Of a DNA stretch of 64,000 nt, positions 43,086 to 52,034 are shown piece after piece. Below the pieces are notes generated by a model. It was not told where the DNA came from. It saw only the letters and a list, made by a program, of their open reading frames with translations, and searched no databases. The stretch's first letter is position 1. Each line of letters starts with the position of its first letter. This stretch comes from Halosimplex rubrum (lineage in GTDB: Archaea > Halobacteriota > Halobacteria > Halobacteriales > Haloarculaceae). The position numbers and the translations under genes were made by a program. The stretch is from positions 4,216,001-4,280,000 of the forward strand of contig NZ_CP058910.1 in the NCBI RefSeq assembly GCF_013415885.1, given 5' to 3'.

Positions 43086-44456
43086 TCAGTCGTCGTGGGA
43101 GTGGTCGTGGTCGTGGGAGTGGCCGCCGTCCGAGGCGGCGTCGTTGGTCCCGGAGATGTCGCCGCCGGCGACCAAGGCGTCGTGGTCGCCCTCGATCATG
43201 TCCATGTTCTTGAGGTTGTCCCGCTCCTCGAAGCCCGCGACGGCGTCCATCAGGTCCTGCTGAGTGAGCGTGGTGCGCTCCTCGGTCAGGGCGTCGAGGA
43301 CGGCCTCCCGCAGGACGAGCCGGAGGTCGGAACCGGTCAGTCCCTCGGTCTCGCGGGCGACGGCCATCGGGTCGAAGTCGTCGATCTCCATCTCCCGGGT
43401 GACCACCTGCAGGATGTCCGCCCGCATCTGGTCGTCGGGCTTGGGGAAGTTGACGATCTCGTCGAAGCGGCGCCAGGCGGCGGCGTCGAGCTGGTCGGGG
43501 TGGTTGGTCGCGCCGATGAGCAACACCTCGTGCTCGATGAGGCTCACCTCGTCGATGCTCTTGAGCAGGGTGTTGACGGCGCGTTTGATGGCCGCGTGCT
43601 CGTCGCTGGCGCGGGTCTTGGCGACGAAGTCGAACTCGTCCATGAAGAGGATACACGGCGAGAGGCGGGTGGCGACCTCGAACACCTTCTCGACGTTCTT
43701 GGCCGTCTCGCCGAGGTACTGCGAGGTGATCATGGAGAGTTTGACCTCGACGAACGGGAGGTCGAGCTCGCTGGCGAGCGCGCGGGCGACCGACGTTTTC
43801 CCGGTGCCCGGCGGGCCGACGAACAGGAGCTTGCCGATCTCCCGGAGGCCGATCTGGGCGAGGTAGTCGCGGTGTTCGATGGCCTTGACGATCTTGTGGA
43901 TCTCCCCCTCCTGGTCGGCGGTGAGCACCAGGTCGTCCATGCTCATCTCGACCTCCTCGGGAGCGCGGATGTCGACGAGGTCGAGCATCTCCTGTTCGTC
44001 CTCGTCGTCCTCGTCGAAGTACTCCTCGAGGAGCTGGTCGATCCAGACCCGGTCGGCACGGACCGGCCGGTTCTCCGCGCGGGCGTGCTCGTAGTCGGCG
44101 CCCTCGACCTCGTCCTCGTAGACGCTCGCGAGGACTGGATTGTCGTTGAGGTGGTCGGCGTCGACCCGGTCGAGGAACCACTCCTCGGCCATGTCCTCGT
44201 CGGTGAAGGTGATCGTGCCCGAGAAGTCGTCCCGGTCGGTGAACATCAGCCCCGAGATGGCCTCCCAGGGCCGGTCCACGTCGGTCGCCTCTCGGGCCGT
44301 CGTCGTGGTGGCCGAGAGCGGGCGCTCGATCTCCCCGTCGCTCCAGAAGACCGCCCGGTAGGCGGGCGGCAGATCGTCGGCGTCGAGGTCGCGGTTGTCG
44401 CTGTAGGCCTGCGCCGTCAGCACGAACTCCACGACCGCAAGCTCCGGATCGCTCAT
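43086..44456 (-). CDS. AAA ATPase (Cdc48/ftsH-like, single AAA domain) with His-rich tail
   Basis: 456 residues from ATG 44456. The N-terminal ~190 residues are acidic and family-specific. AAA domain ~200-400: Walker A 'LLFVGPPGTGKTSVARALAS', Walker B 'CILFMDEFDFVAKTR', sensor 1 'VLLIGATNHPDQLDAAAWRR' and sensor 2 'GLTGSDLRLVLREAV'. The tail ends in a His/Asp repeat (GGHSHDHDHSHDD) that could bind metals. Protein-remodelling ATPase; target unknown. Confidence 0.92.
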   Translation of the reverse strand: MSDPELAVVEFVLTAQAYSDNRDLDADDLPPAYRAVFWSDGEIERPLSATTTTAREATDVDRPWEAISGLMFTDRDDFSGTITFTDEDMAEEWFLDRVDADHLNDNPVLASVYEDEVEGADYEHARAENRPVRADRVWIDQLLEEYFDEDDEDEQEMLDLVDIRAPEEVEMSMDDLVLTADQEGEIHKIVKAIEHRDYLAQIGLREIGKLLFVGPPGTGKTSVARALASELDLPFVEVKLSMITSQYLGETAKNVEKVFEVATRLSPCILFMDEFDFVAKTRASDEHAAIKRAVNTLLKSIDEVSLIEHEVLLIGATNHPDQLDAAAWRRFDEIVNFPKPDDQMRADILQVVTREMEIDDFDPMAVARETEGLTGSDLRLVLREAVLDALTEERTTLTQQDLMDAVAGFEERDNLKNMDMIEGDHDALVAGGDISGTNDAASDGGHSHDHDHSHDD

Positions 44457-44595
44457 TCCCACCGAGATTCGTCCCCCGACCGGATAAGTCTCGCGAACTG
44501 TCCCCGCCGTCCGAATATTGCCGGTGTCGGTGGTCGACGAGTTGATACGTCTCGACACGTTTATGTCCCCGGAGAAGCGACAGGCCGGACGAACC

Positions 44596-44820
44596 ATGGA
44601 CGAAGTCCTCGAAGTTGCGGAAGTCGCGGCCGACTTCGGACTAGGGGGCGTGTTCCGGGCGATACTCGGCCTCGTCGGGTTCCTGCTGGTCCTGGGCGGC
44701 CTGGGGCTGTGGCTGCTGACCGACATGGGCCTGCTCGTGCTCCCGGCGGTCCTGCTGGTCGTCGGCGCCCTGTTGATGGTCGCCCCGGTCGTACTGTTCG
44801 TCGTCGGCGACCTCTTGTAG
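44596..44820 (+). CDS. Small two-helix membrane protein
   Basis: 74 residues from ATG 44596; TTTATG at ~44559 fits a TATA-like element ~30 bp upstream, so a leaderless start here is preferred over ATG 44563. Two long hydrophobic helices (~18-40 and ~46-70) with a short acidic N-terminus. Function unknown. Confidence 0.65.
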   Translation: MDEVLEVAEVAADFGLGGVFRAILGLVGFLLVLGGLGLWLLTDMGLLVLPAVLLVVGALLMVAPVVLFVVGDLL

Positions 44821-44886
44821 AGAAACTCCGCGCGACGCGTCGCTCGTTTGTGAGGACTTAACACGTCGCGGCCCCTCTCGGGATCC

Positions 44887-46026
44887 ATGAGCGACGCGAC
44901 ACCGGTCATCGTGCAGGCGCGGCGGACACCGCAAGGCAAGGAAGACGGCGCTTTCGCGGACGTGCGCAGCGAGGACCTGTCGGTCCCGCTGGTGAACGAG
45001 ATGCTCGCCGACACGGGACTGGCGAGCGAACAGGTCGACGACCTGCTGTGGGGCTGTGCCCAGCAGCGCGACGAGCAGGGAAACAACATGGCCCGCGTGG
45101 TCGCCTTGCTCTCGGATCTTGGCGAGTCCGTACCGGCCGCGACCATCAACCGCTGGTGTGCCTCCTCGGCGGAGGCGATCATGCGCGGCGCCGACGCCAT
45201 CGCGGCGGGCCAACGGGACTGCGTCATCGCCGGCGGCGTCGAGTCGATGAGTCGGGTCGAACTCGGGCAGAACACCCACAACGTCCACCCGCGGCTGGCC
45301 GAACTCTACAACATCGGCGAGCTCCAGATGGGCATGACCGCCGAGAAGGTCGCCGAGGAGTACGACGTGAGCCGCGAGGCTCAGGACGAGTTCGCGCTTC
45401 GCAGTCACGAGCGGGCGGCCGACGCGACGGATTCGGGTCGGTTCGACGACGAGATCGTCCCTGTCGAGACCGACGAGGGCGCCGTCGACGAAGACGAGGG
45501 GATCCGCCGGGACTCCTCGCTGGAGACGCTGGCGGGCCTGCCCACCGTCTTCAAGAGCGAGGGGACGATCACGCCGGGTAACGCCTCCCAGATCTCCGAC
45601 GGCGCCTCGGGGACGATGATAACCTCCCGCGCCTTCGCCGACGACCACGGTCTGGACGTGCTCGCCGAGGTGGGCGACCACATGGTCGCGGGCGTCGACC
45701 CGACGATCATGGGCGTTGGTCCCGTCCCGGCGGTCCGGAAGCTCTGCGAGCGGACCGGCCGCGACACCGACGACTACGATCTGGTCGAACTCAACGAGGC
45801 GTTCGCGAGCCAGGCGCTGTACTGCCGGCGCGAACTCGGCTTCGACGACGAGATCTACAACGTCAACGGCGGCGCCATCGCCATCGGCCACCCGCTCGGC
45901 GCCTCCGGCGCGCGCCTGCCAGTCACGCTGATCCACGAGATGAACAAGCGCGACGCCGACCTGGGGCTCGCGACCGAGTGCGTCGGCTTCGGACAGGGCG
46001 CGGCCATCGAGTTCTCGCTGCCGTAG
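44887..46026 (+). CDS. Thiolase (acetyl-CoA acyltransferase)
   Basis: 379 residues. Nucleophilic Cys91 in 'NRWCASSAEAI', 'ELNEAFASQALYCRREL', 'NVNGGAIAIGHPLGASGARL' with catalytic His, and final Cys in 'ECVGFGQGAAIEFSLP'. Usual thiolases have CIGGGxG here; CVGFGQG is a haloarchaeal variant. Acts in fatty-acid beta-oxidation or acetoacetyl-CoA formation. Its last codons are the start of a tandem duplication that continues downstream. Confidence 0.93.
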   Translation: MSDATPVIVQARRTPQGKEDGAFADVRSEDLSVPLVNEMLADTGLASEQVDDLLWGCAQQRDEQGNNMARVVALLSDLGESVPAATINRWCASSAEAIMRGADAIAAGQRDCVIAGGVESMSRVELGQNTHNVHPRLAELYNIGELQMGMTAEKVAEEYDVSREAQDEFALRSHERAADATDSGRFDDEIVPVETDEGAVDEDEGIRRDSSLETLAGLPTVFKSEGTITPGNASQISDGASGTMITSRAFADDHGLDVLAEVGDHMVAGVDPTIMGVGPVPAVRKLCERTGRDTDDYDLVELNEAFASQALYCRRELGFDDEIYNVNGGAIAIGHPLGASGARLPVTLIHEMNKRDADLGLATECVGFGQGAAIEFSLP

Positions 46027-46367
46027 CGCGTTGACGCGCCCGCGATTCCCCGGTCGCGAGCGAGCGCAGCGAGCGAGTCGACCGGTTTTTTGCCCCATCT
46101 TTTTCGAGGAGTGGTGCCCGCAGCGAGCGCAGCGAGCGAGGACACCCGACGAGAAAAAGGTGGCAGCGGCGCGGCCATCGAGTTCTCGCTGCCGTAGCGC
46201 GTTGACGCGCCCGCGATTCCCCGGTCGCGAGCGAGCGCAGCGAGCGAGTCGACCGGTTTTTGCCCCATCTTTTTGGAGGAGTGGTGCTCGCAGCGAGCGC
46301 AGCGAGCGAGGACACCCGACGAGAAAAAGGTGGCAGCGGCGCGGCCATCGAGTTCTCGCTGCCGTAG
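46000..46367. repeat. ~171-bp tandem duplication starting in the thiolase 3' end
   Basis: Units 46000-46170 (171 bp), 46171-46340 (170 bp) and a partial third at 46341-46367. Each full unit has the last 9 codons and stop of the thiolase, GCGCGTTGACGCGCC, a poly-T run (6 T in unit 1, 5 in unit 2), GAGCGAGCGCAGCGAGCGAG palindrome-like blocks and GAGAAAAAGGTGGCAGCGGC. Units are nearly identical. The 46027-46502 gap otherwise has no gene. Confidence 0.95.
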
Positions 46368-46502
46368 GGCGCTAGCGCGTCCGCGGCGCGCGGCTTCCCG
46401 GTCGCGAGCGCGTCGGCGGGGGCTCCCGGCCGTCGACTGCCAGTTCGTTCACTAATTCGGGTTCGAAAAAGTTTTTACGTTGTCAGTGAGGCTACTGCTG
46501 GT

Positions 46503-48134
46503 GTGCTTTCGGCGCCGCTGGTCGGTGGGCCGGTACTGGGCGCCGTGGCCGCCGCGTTCGGGTGGTACGCGTGGCGGTTGCGGGGGGCGCGCGGTCGGCC
46601 GGGTGGGACCGGGCTGGTCGCGCTAGTGGCGTTGCTCGCGGTCGTGACGCTGGCGGAGGCCGCGGTGATCGCCGCCGGCTGGCCGTCCCCGCTGTTGCAT
46701 CCGCTGACGCAGGTCGCGGTCTTCGGGGGGACGGTCTGCTGGGCGGCGTTCGTCGTCGCCTACACGGGACGCACGGGTTCCAGTCGGGTGATCCTCGGGC
46801 TGGTCGCGGTCGCCCCTGCGGTCGGCTGCCTCGGGGCGGTCCTCCGGGTGACGCAGGTGTTGCCGCTCGAACCCACGTTCGAGGGGATCGGCGCCGCGTA
46901 TCTCCTCCTGCTCGGGACGCCGACGGTCGTGTCGTTCGGGCTGCTCGTCGGGCTCTCGATCCTGCTCGCGTGGGACGCGACCCGGTACGCGTCCTTCGAG
47001 CGGTCGCGGGGCGCCGCGTTAGCGCTGATCGGCGGGTCGCTCGCGGCGGCGCCGATGCTGACCTCGACGCTGGAGACCGGCGGGACCATCTCGGTGCCGA
47101 CCGGCGCCGTCGTCGTCCAGTCGACGGTGCTGGCCGCGGTCGCGGTCGCCGTCGCGGTCGGGCGGCCCTACCGCTCGCTGCCCATCGCGGAGGCGATCGG
47201 CCGCGACGCGATCGTCTCGAACCTCAACGACGCGGTCGTGGTCGTCGACGGCGACGCGCGGATCGTCGACATGAACCGGTCGGCGGAGGCGCTGTTCGAG
47301 CGGTCGCTCGAGGAGGTGGTCCGCGAGCCGCTGTCGGCGCTGGTCGACGCCGACCTGCTGGGGTCCGAGGGGCTGCCGACCGAGTCGACGATCCCCTTCC
47401 AGGGGTCGGCGGGCAAGCGCTACTTCGACGTGTCGGTCTCGCGGGTGCGCCGCGACGCGAACGCCGAGGCGGGCTACGCGGTGGCGCTGCGGGACGTGAC
47501 CGACGAGCGCATCCGCGGCCAGCGCCTGGAGGTCCTCCAGCGGGTGCTCCGACACAACGTCCGCAACGACATGACGGCGGTGTACGCGATGGCCGACGCG
47601 GTCGCCGAGTCGGGCGACGAACGGGTCGCCGAGCGGCTCCGCGAGACGGCCGACTCGCTGGTCGACGTGAGCGAGCGGGCCCGCGCCGTCGAGGAGAGCA
47701 TGTGTCTCGACCCGGCGAGCGACGACGCGGCCGACGTGAGCGCGCTGGTGACCGAGGTCGCCGCCGTCCTCCGCGAGCAGGGTCACGACGTGTCGGTGAC
47801 GACCGACGGCGACGCCGAGGTCCACCGCTCGGCGGAGCTGGTCGCGTCGATCTGCGAACACCTGCTGTCGTACGCGACCGGCAACGCCGACGCGCCGGTC
47901 GCCGTGACCGTCGAGCGCGACGGCTCCCACGTCGACGTGGCCGTCGAGAGCGACGGTCGATTCCTCCCCGAGCAGGACGCGGCGGCGGTGACCAACGGCG
48001 GGGAGACCCAGCTCGAACACGCCAACGACCTGGAGATCTGGGCGGTCTCGTGGGGCGCCGAGCGGCTCGGCGGCGAACTGGTGCCCGACTGCGAGCACGG
48101 TCGGCACGTCGGCGTCCGGATCCCGGTGGAGTGA
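46503..48134 (+). CDS. 7TM-PAS sensor kinase-like protein with degenerate ATPase domain
   Basis: 543 residues, GTG start. About seven TM helices in ~1-225 (7TMR-HisK N-terminal type), PAS ~240-345 ('LNDAVVVVDGDARIVDMNRS'), H-box 'LQRVLRHNVRNDMTAVYAMA' (~355) of the haloarchaeal type. The HATPase region (~430-543) keeps the fold ('EIWAVSWGAERLGGEL') but has no N-box Asn ('SICEHLLSYATGN') and no DxGxG motif ('ESDGRFLPEQD'). Probably cannot bind ATP normally, so it may be a receptor or scaffold acting with another kinase. Confidence 0.85.
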   Translation: MLSAPLVGGPVLGAVAAAFGWYAWRLRGARGRPGGTGLVALVALLAVVTLAEAAVIAAGWPSPLLHPLTQVAVFGGTVCWAAFVVAYTGRTGSSRVILGLVAVAPAVGCLGAVLRVTQVLPLEPTFEGIGAAYLLLLGTPTVVSFGLLVGLSILLAWDATRYASFERSRGAALALIGGSLAAAPMLTSTLETGGTISVPTGAVVVQSTVLAAVAVAVAVGRPYRSLPIAEAIGRDAIVSNLNDAVVVVDGDARIVDMNRSAEALFERSLEEVVREPLSALVDADLLGSEGLPTESTIPFQGSAGKRYFDVSVSRVRRDANAEAGYAVALRDVTDERIRGQRLEVLQRVLRHNVRNDMTAVYAMADAVAESGDERVAERLRETADSLVDVSERARAVEESMCLDPASDDAADVSALVTEVAAVLREQGHDVSVTTDGDAEVHRSAELVASICEHLLSYATGNADAPVAVTVERDGSHVDVAVESDGRFLPEQDAAAVTNGGETQLEHANDLEIWAVSWGAERLGGELVPDCEHGRHVGVRIPVE

Positions 48135-48176
48135 GCGGACGGCGACGCGAGGAACCCGCGACCCCGACGGGACCGC

Positions 48177-50036
48177 TCAGTCCGGGTTGACGAGCTTCAT
48201 TCCCTCGCGGACCGCCTCGCGCTGGCCCAGCAGCGTGACGTGGTCGCCGAGTTCGACGACGTAGTCCGGGCCGGGGACCTCCGCGGTGGTGTAGTCGCCC
48301 TTGCCGACCAGCGCGATGAGACAGGCGTCGGGGAGCATCGGCCCGACCTCCCGGACGGGCTTGCCGGCGATCTCCTCGCTGGTGACTTCGACCTCCTGGA
48401 CGTCGCCCGACTGGCCGACGTCGGTCATCCAGTGGGCGATGGCGGGGCGTTCGATCTGGTTGTCGATCGCCCAGGCGGTGGCCATCGACGAGGAGATGGT
48501 GCGGACGCCCAGGTCCTCGAAGGCGTCGACGTTGTCGGGGTTGTTGGCCCGCGCGATGACGTTCTCGACGTCGAACTTCGAGCTCGACAGCTGCGCGACG
48601 AGGAGGTTCGCGTCGTCGTCGCCGGTCGCGGCGACGACCGTCTTGGCGTTGTCCGCGCCGGCCTCCCGGAGGAGTTCGGTGTCCGTCCCGTCGCCGATGA
48701 TGGCGGTGAACCCGGCGTTGCGGACCGTCTGTGCGACCGACTCGTCCGTCTCGACGATGACGACGTTCTCGCCCCGGTTCTCCAGCCGTTCGGCGAGCGA
48801 CCGGCCGACCCGGCCGCCGCCGACGATGATGACTCTCATGGGTATGACGTTCAGATAGCGCGCGAGGTGGCGCGCGAGGCCGCCCTCGAAGACGGCCGTC
48901 AGCAAGATCGCGAGAAAGACCGTCCCCAGAAGGATGTTCGCTTCCTCGACGAGTCCGGCCTCCTGGAACTGGACCGCAAAGAGCGTCGCGACCGAGGCCG
49001 GGATGATGCCCCGCGGCCCGACCAGGCTCATGAACGTCCGCTCCTGGCGGGTGAACCGGTCGCCGGCGGTCGACAGGAAGACCAGCGCCGGGCGGATCAC
49101 GAGTGCGATCGCGGCCACGACGACCAGTCCGCCGACGCCGACTTCGACCAGTGCCGCGGGGTCGAGCAGCGCCGCGAGGCCGATGAAGACGAACGCCAGG
49201 ACCAGCAGCGTCAGGTCGCCCTTGAACGCCTCGATCTCCGCCTCGTAGGGCACGTCGGCGTTCCCGAGCAGGAAGCCCGCGGTCGCGGCCGCGGCGACGC
49301 CCGCCTCGGTCGCCTCGAAGTTCGCGGCGGCGAACGCGACCAGAGCGCCCGCGAGCACCAGCAGGCGGGCGTTGCGCGGTGCGTCACCCGGCGAGAGGTC
49401 GACGTACCGAAGCAGGTAGTAGACGGCGCCCGCGACGACGACGCCGAACAGCAGGCCGACCCCGAGCCGGACGACGAACCCGCGGACGATGCCGTTGCCG
49501 GCCGTCTCCGGCAGGACCGTCTGGAAGAAGACGACCGCGAGGATCGCCGCGGTCACGTCGTTGACGATGCCCTCGAACTCCAGGGCGGTCGCCACCCGGT
49601 CGCGCACCGGGACGATGCTGAGGATCGGGGTAACGACCGTCGGGCCGGTCGCGACCAGCAGCGACCCGATCACCAGCGAGAGGTTCCAGCTCACGCCGAA
49701 GACCAGTCGCACGGCCACGGCGGTCCCGGCCAGCGCCAGGACCGCGCCGACGGTGACCAGCCGCAGCGCGGCCTGGGGCGCCGTCCGGATGCGCTCGACT
49801 TTCAGGTGGAAGGCGCCCTCGAAGACGATGATCGCGACGGCGAACCCGACGACCGTCGAGAGGGCGCCGCCGAACGTCTCCCGCGTGATGATCTCCAGCC
49901 CCGGCTGGCCCAGCACCAGCCCGGCGACGATGTAGAAGACGATGGCCGGCACCTGGAGGCGGTCGGCCAGGATCTGAGCCAGCACCCCGACAGCGATGAT
50001 ACCGGCGACCAGCAGGAGCAACGTACTCTCGGCCAT
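48177..50036 (-). CDS. Cation:proton antiporter with TrkA-N and TrkA-C regulatory domains
   Basis: 619 residues. ~12-13 TM helices (1-390) of the CPA/NhaP family with 'GLVLGQPGLEIITRETFGGA', 'EGIVNDVTAAILAVVFF' (the ND site in TM5) and 'LVGPRGIIPASVATLFAV'. TrkA-N ~398-520 with GxGxxG-like 'IVGGGRVGRSLAERL', and TrkA-C ~535-615. Exchanges Na+ or K+ for H+, gated by NAD(H)/nucleotides; important for salt-in cells. Confidence 0.92.
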   Translation of the reverse strand: MAESTLLLLVAGIIAVGVLAQILADRLQVPAIVFYIVAGLVLGQPGLEIITRETFGGALSTVVGFAVAIIVFEGAFHLKVERIRTAPQAALRLVTVGAVLALAGTAVAVRLVFGVSWNLSLVIGSLLVATGPTVVTPILSIVPVRDRVATALEFEGIVNDVTAAILAVVFFQTVLPETAGNGIVRGFVVRLGVGLLFGVVVAGAVYYLLRYVDLSPGDAPRNARLLVLAGALVAFAAANFEATEAGVAAAATAGFLLGNADVPYEAEIEAFKGDLTLLVLAFVFIGLAALLDPAALVEVGVGGLVVVAAIALVIRPALVFLSTAGDRFTRQERTFMSLVGPRGIIPASVATLFAVQFQEAGLVEEANILLGTVFLAILLTAVFEGGLARHLARYLNVIPMRVIIVGGGRVGRSLAERLENRGENVVIVETDESVAQTVRNAGFTAIIGDGTDTELLREAGADNAKTVVAATGDDDANLLVAQLSSSKFDVENVIARANNPDNVDAFEDLGVRTISSSMATAWAIDNQIERPAIAHWMTDVGQSGDVQEVEVTSEEIAGKPVREVGPMLPDACLIALVGKGDYTTAEVPGPDYVVELGDHVTLLGQREAVREGMKLVNPD

Positions 50037-50174
50037 TCGTCTCCGTTATCGATTGCCGCACACAAAAGCACACCCCACTGACGGCGGGATCGCGCCGACC
50101 GGGGCCGCCGCTCGGCGGTCGACGCGCCGCGGAGAGACAAACCTCTTTGGGCCTCCGTACTGGCGATGTGAGTA

Positions 50175-51992
50175 ATGGCCGACACCGACCACGAGTCGCG
50201 GGCACACCGGGAGGACGCCGACGACGTCCCCGAGACCGGGGAGGTCGTGCCCGGTCGGTTCTCCTCGGACGAGGTGTTCCAGCGGATCGTCGCCGACGCC
50301 GACCACGAGATCACGTCCGGCTTCCGCGAGCTGTTCTTCAGCGGCGTGGCCGGCGGGTTCGCGATCACGATCACCTTCCTGCTGTACGCCTCGCTGTCGG
50401 CGTCGACGGAGTCGCCGGTCCTCGCCGTGTTGCTCTACCCCCTGGGGTTCGTCTACATCATCATCGGCGGCTACCAGCTCTACACCGAGAACACGCTCCC
50501 GCCGGTCGCGCTGACGCTGGAGCGACTGGCCAGCCTCCCGGCGCTGGTGCGCCACTGGCTGATCGTCCTCGCGGGGAACTTCGCCGGCGGCGCCGTCGGC
50601 GCGGTCGTGCTCGCCTACGGGGGCGTCTTCGAACCGGCCGCGGCGGAGTACGCGCTCGGGCTGGCACAGAACGGCGTCGAGACGCCGATCACCGCCCTCT
50701 TCTTCAAGGCCGCCTTCGCCGGGCTGATCGTCGCCGGCGTCGTCTGGATGGACTTCGCCGCCCGCGACACCATCTCCCGGATCGCCGTCGTCTACATGGC
50801 GTTCCTGGCGATCCCGCTGGGCAACCTCTTCCACGTCGTCGTCTCGTTCACCGAGGTAGTGTACACGATGCTGGCCGGCGACCTCGCGCTGACCGTCGGC
50901 CTCTTCGAGTTCGTGCTCCCCGTCCTGCTGGGCAACACCCTCGGCGGCATCCTGCTGGTCACCGTCGTCAACTACTACCAGACCAGCGAGCGCCGCCTGG
51001 AGATTGAGCAGTTCGAGAACGTCCGCCGGCTCTCGCTGCGTGAGATGCTGCTGGGCAACCTCGCCGGGCGGTCGTACGTCCCGCTGGTCGACACCTTAGA
51101 GGACTTCGTCCGCGACCCGGAGTCCTACCGCATCCTGGTTCCCATCGCGAACCCGCGGACCGAGACGGCGCTCGTCGAGTTCGCCTGCGCGCTGGCGAGC
51201 ACCCGCGAGAAGGGGACCGTCCACGCCGTCCACATCGTCCAGGCGCCGACGAACCGCCCGCTCGACGACGGTGACCGCGCTCGGATAACCCGCGAGTCCG
51301 AGCGGCTCATGGGCGACCTGAAGCAGCAGGTCGGCCGCGAGGACGTGACCGTCGAAACCTCGACGATCGTCTCCTCGCGCTCGTTCGAAGAGGTGTTCGA
51401 CCGGGCGCGGCGCACCCGACCGGACCTGGCGCTGATGGGCTGGGGGCAGGGCCGACTCTGGAACGCCGCCCGCGCCGAGCGGCCGCTCGACGAACTGACC
51501 AATCGCCTCCCCTGTGACTTCCTCGTCGTCAAGGACCGCGGACTCGACCCCTCGCGGGTCCTGCTACCCACCGCGGGTGGCCCGGACTCCGATCTCAGCG
51601 CCGAGGTCGCCCGCGCGCTCCGGACGGACGCCGGCGCCGAGGTGTCGCTGTTGCACGTCGTCGACGGCGCCGACGAGCGCGAGGCGGGCCAGCGGTTCCT
51701 CGCGGAGTGGAGCGAGGCGCACGACCTGGACGGGGCGGCCGCGATCGTCGACGACTCCGGCGACGTCGAGGCGGCGATCGAGTCGGCGGCCGACGACCAC
51801 ACCATGGTGTTGCTCGGGGCGACCGAGCGGGGGATGATCTCGCGGCTGGTCACCGACTCGCTGCACCTCGACGTGGTCAACGACGTCGACGCCTCCGTGC
51901 TGTTCGCCGAGCGACCCACCGACCGGCCGCTGGCCGAGCGGCTGTTCGGGAGCGGTCGCCGGGAGCAGAGCGGCGAAGGGTCCGACAGGTGA
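50175..51992 (+). CDS. Formate/nitrite transporter-like channel fused to two UspA domains
   Basis: 605 residues. FNT-type membrane domain ~40-275, six TM helices ('GFRELFFSGVAGGFAITITF', 'GGYQLYTENTLPPVALTL', 'FHVVVSFTEVVYTMLAG', 'GNTLGGILLVTVVNYYQ'). Then UspA 1 ~315-455 ('YRILVPIANPRTETALVEFA') and UspA 2 ~460-590 ('SRVLLPTAGGPDSDLSAEVA'). FNT channels move formate, nitrite or HS-; cytoplasmic UspA domains may sense ATP or stress. Divergent from the antiporter. Confidence 0.9.
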   Translation: MADTDHESRAHREDADDVPETGEVVPGRFSSDEVFQRIVADADHEITSGFRELFFSGVAGGFAITITFLLYASLSASTESPVLAVLLYPLGFVYIIIGGYQLYTENTLPPVALTLERLASLPALVRHWLIVLAGNFAGGAVGAVVLAYGGVFEPAAAEYALGLAQNGVETPITALFFKAAFAGLIVAGVVWMDFAARDTISRIAVVYMAFLAIPLGNLFHVVVSFTEVVYTMLAGDLALTVGLFEFVLPVLLGNTLGGILLVTVVNYYQTSERRLEIEQFENVRRLSLREMLLGNLAGRSYVPLVDTLEDFVRDPESYRILVPIANPRTETALVEFACALASTREKGTVHAVHIVQAPTNRPLDDGDRARITRESERLMGDLKQQVGREDVTVETSTIVSSRSFEEVFDRARRTRPDLALMGWGQGRLWNAARAERPLDELTNRLPCDFLVVKDRGLDPSRVLLPTAGGPDSDLSAEVARALRTDAGAEVSLLHVVDGADEREAGQRFLAEWSEAHDLDGAAAIVDDSGDVEAAIESAADDHTMVLLGATERGMISRLVTDSLHLDVVNDVDASVLFAERPTDRPLAERLFGSGRREQSGEGSDR

Positions 51993-52034
51993 CGCGACGG
52001 CCGGGGGCGGGGGAGAGGGCGGTCCCGCGCCCGC

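Noticed and set aside
46000-46367. CRISPR array
   Set aside because: The units are 171 bp and contiguous with no unique spacers; no cas genes are present in the window.
46027-46370. Open frames across the tandem repeat on both strands
   Set aside because: They merely translate the repeat units (repeated 'SLAALARDRGIAGASTRYG' on the minus strand) and have no independent support.
50046-51007. Long frames on both strands in front of and inside the FNT-Usp gene
   Set aside because: Charged repeat-like shadows; the FNT frame has clean TM helices and domain motifs.
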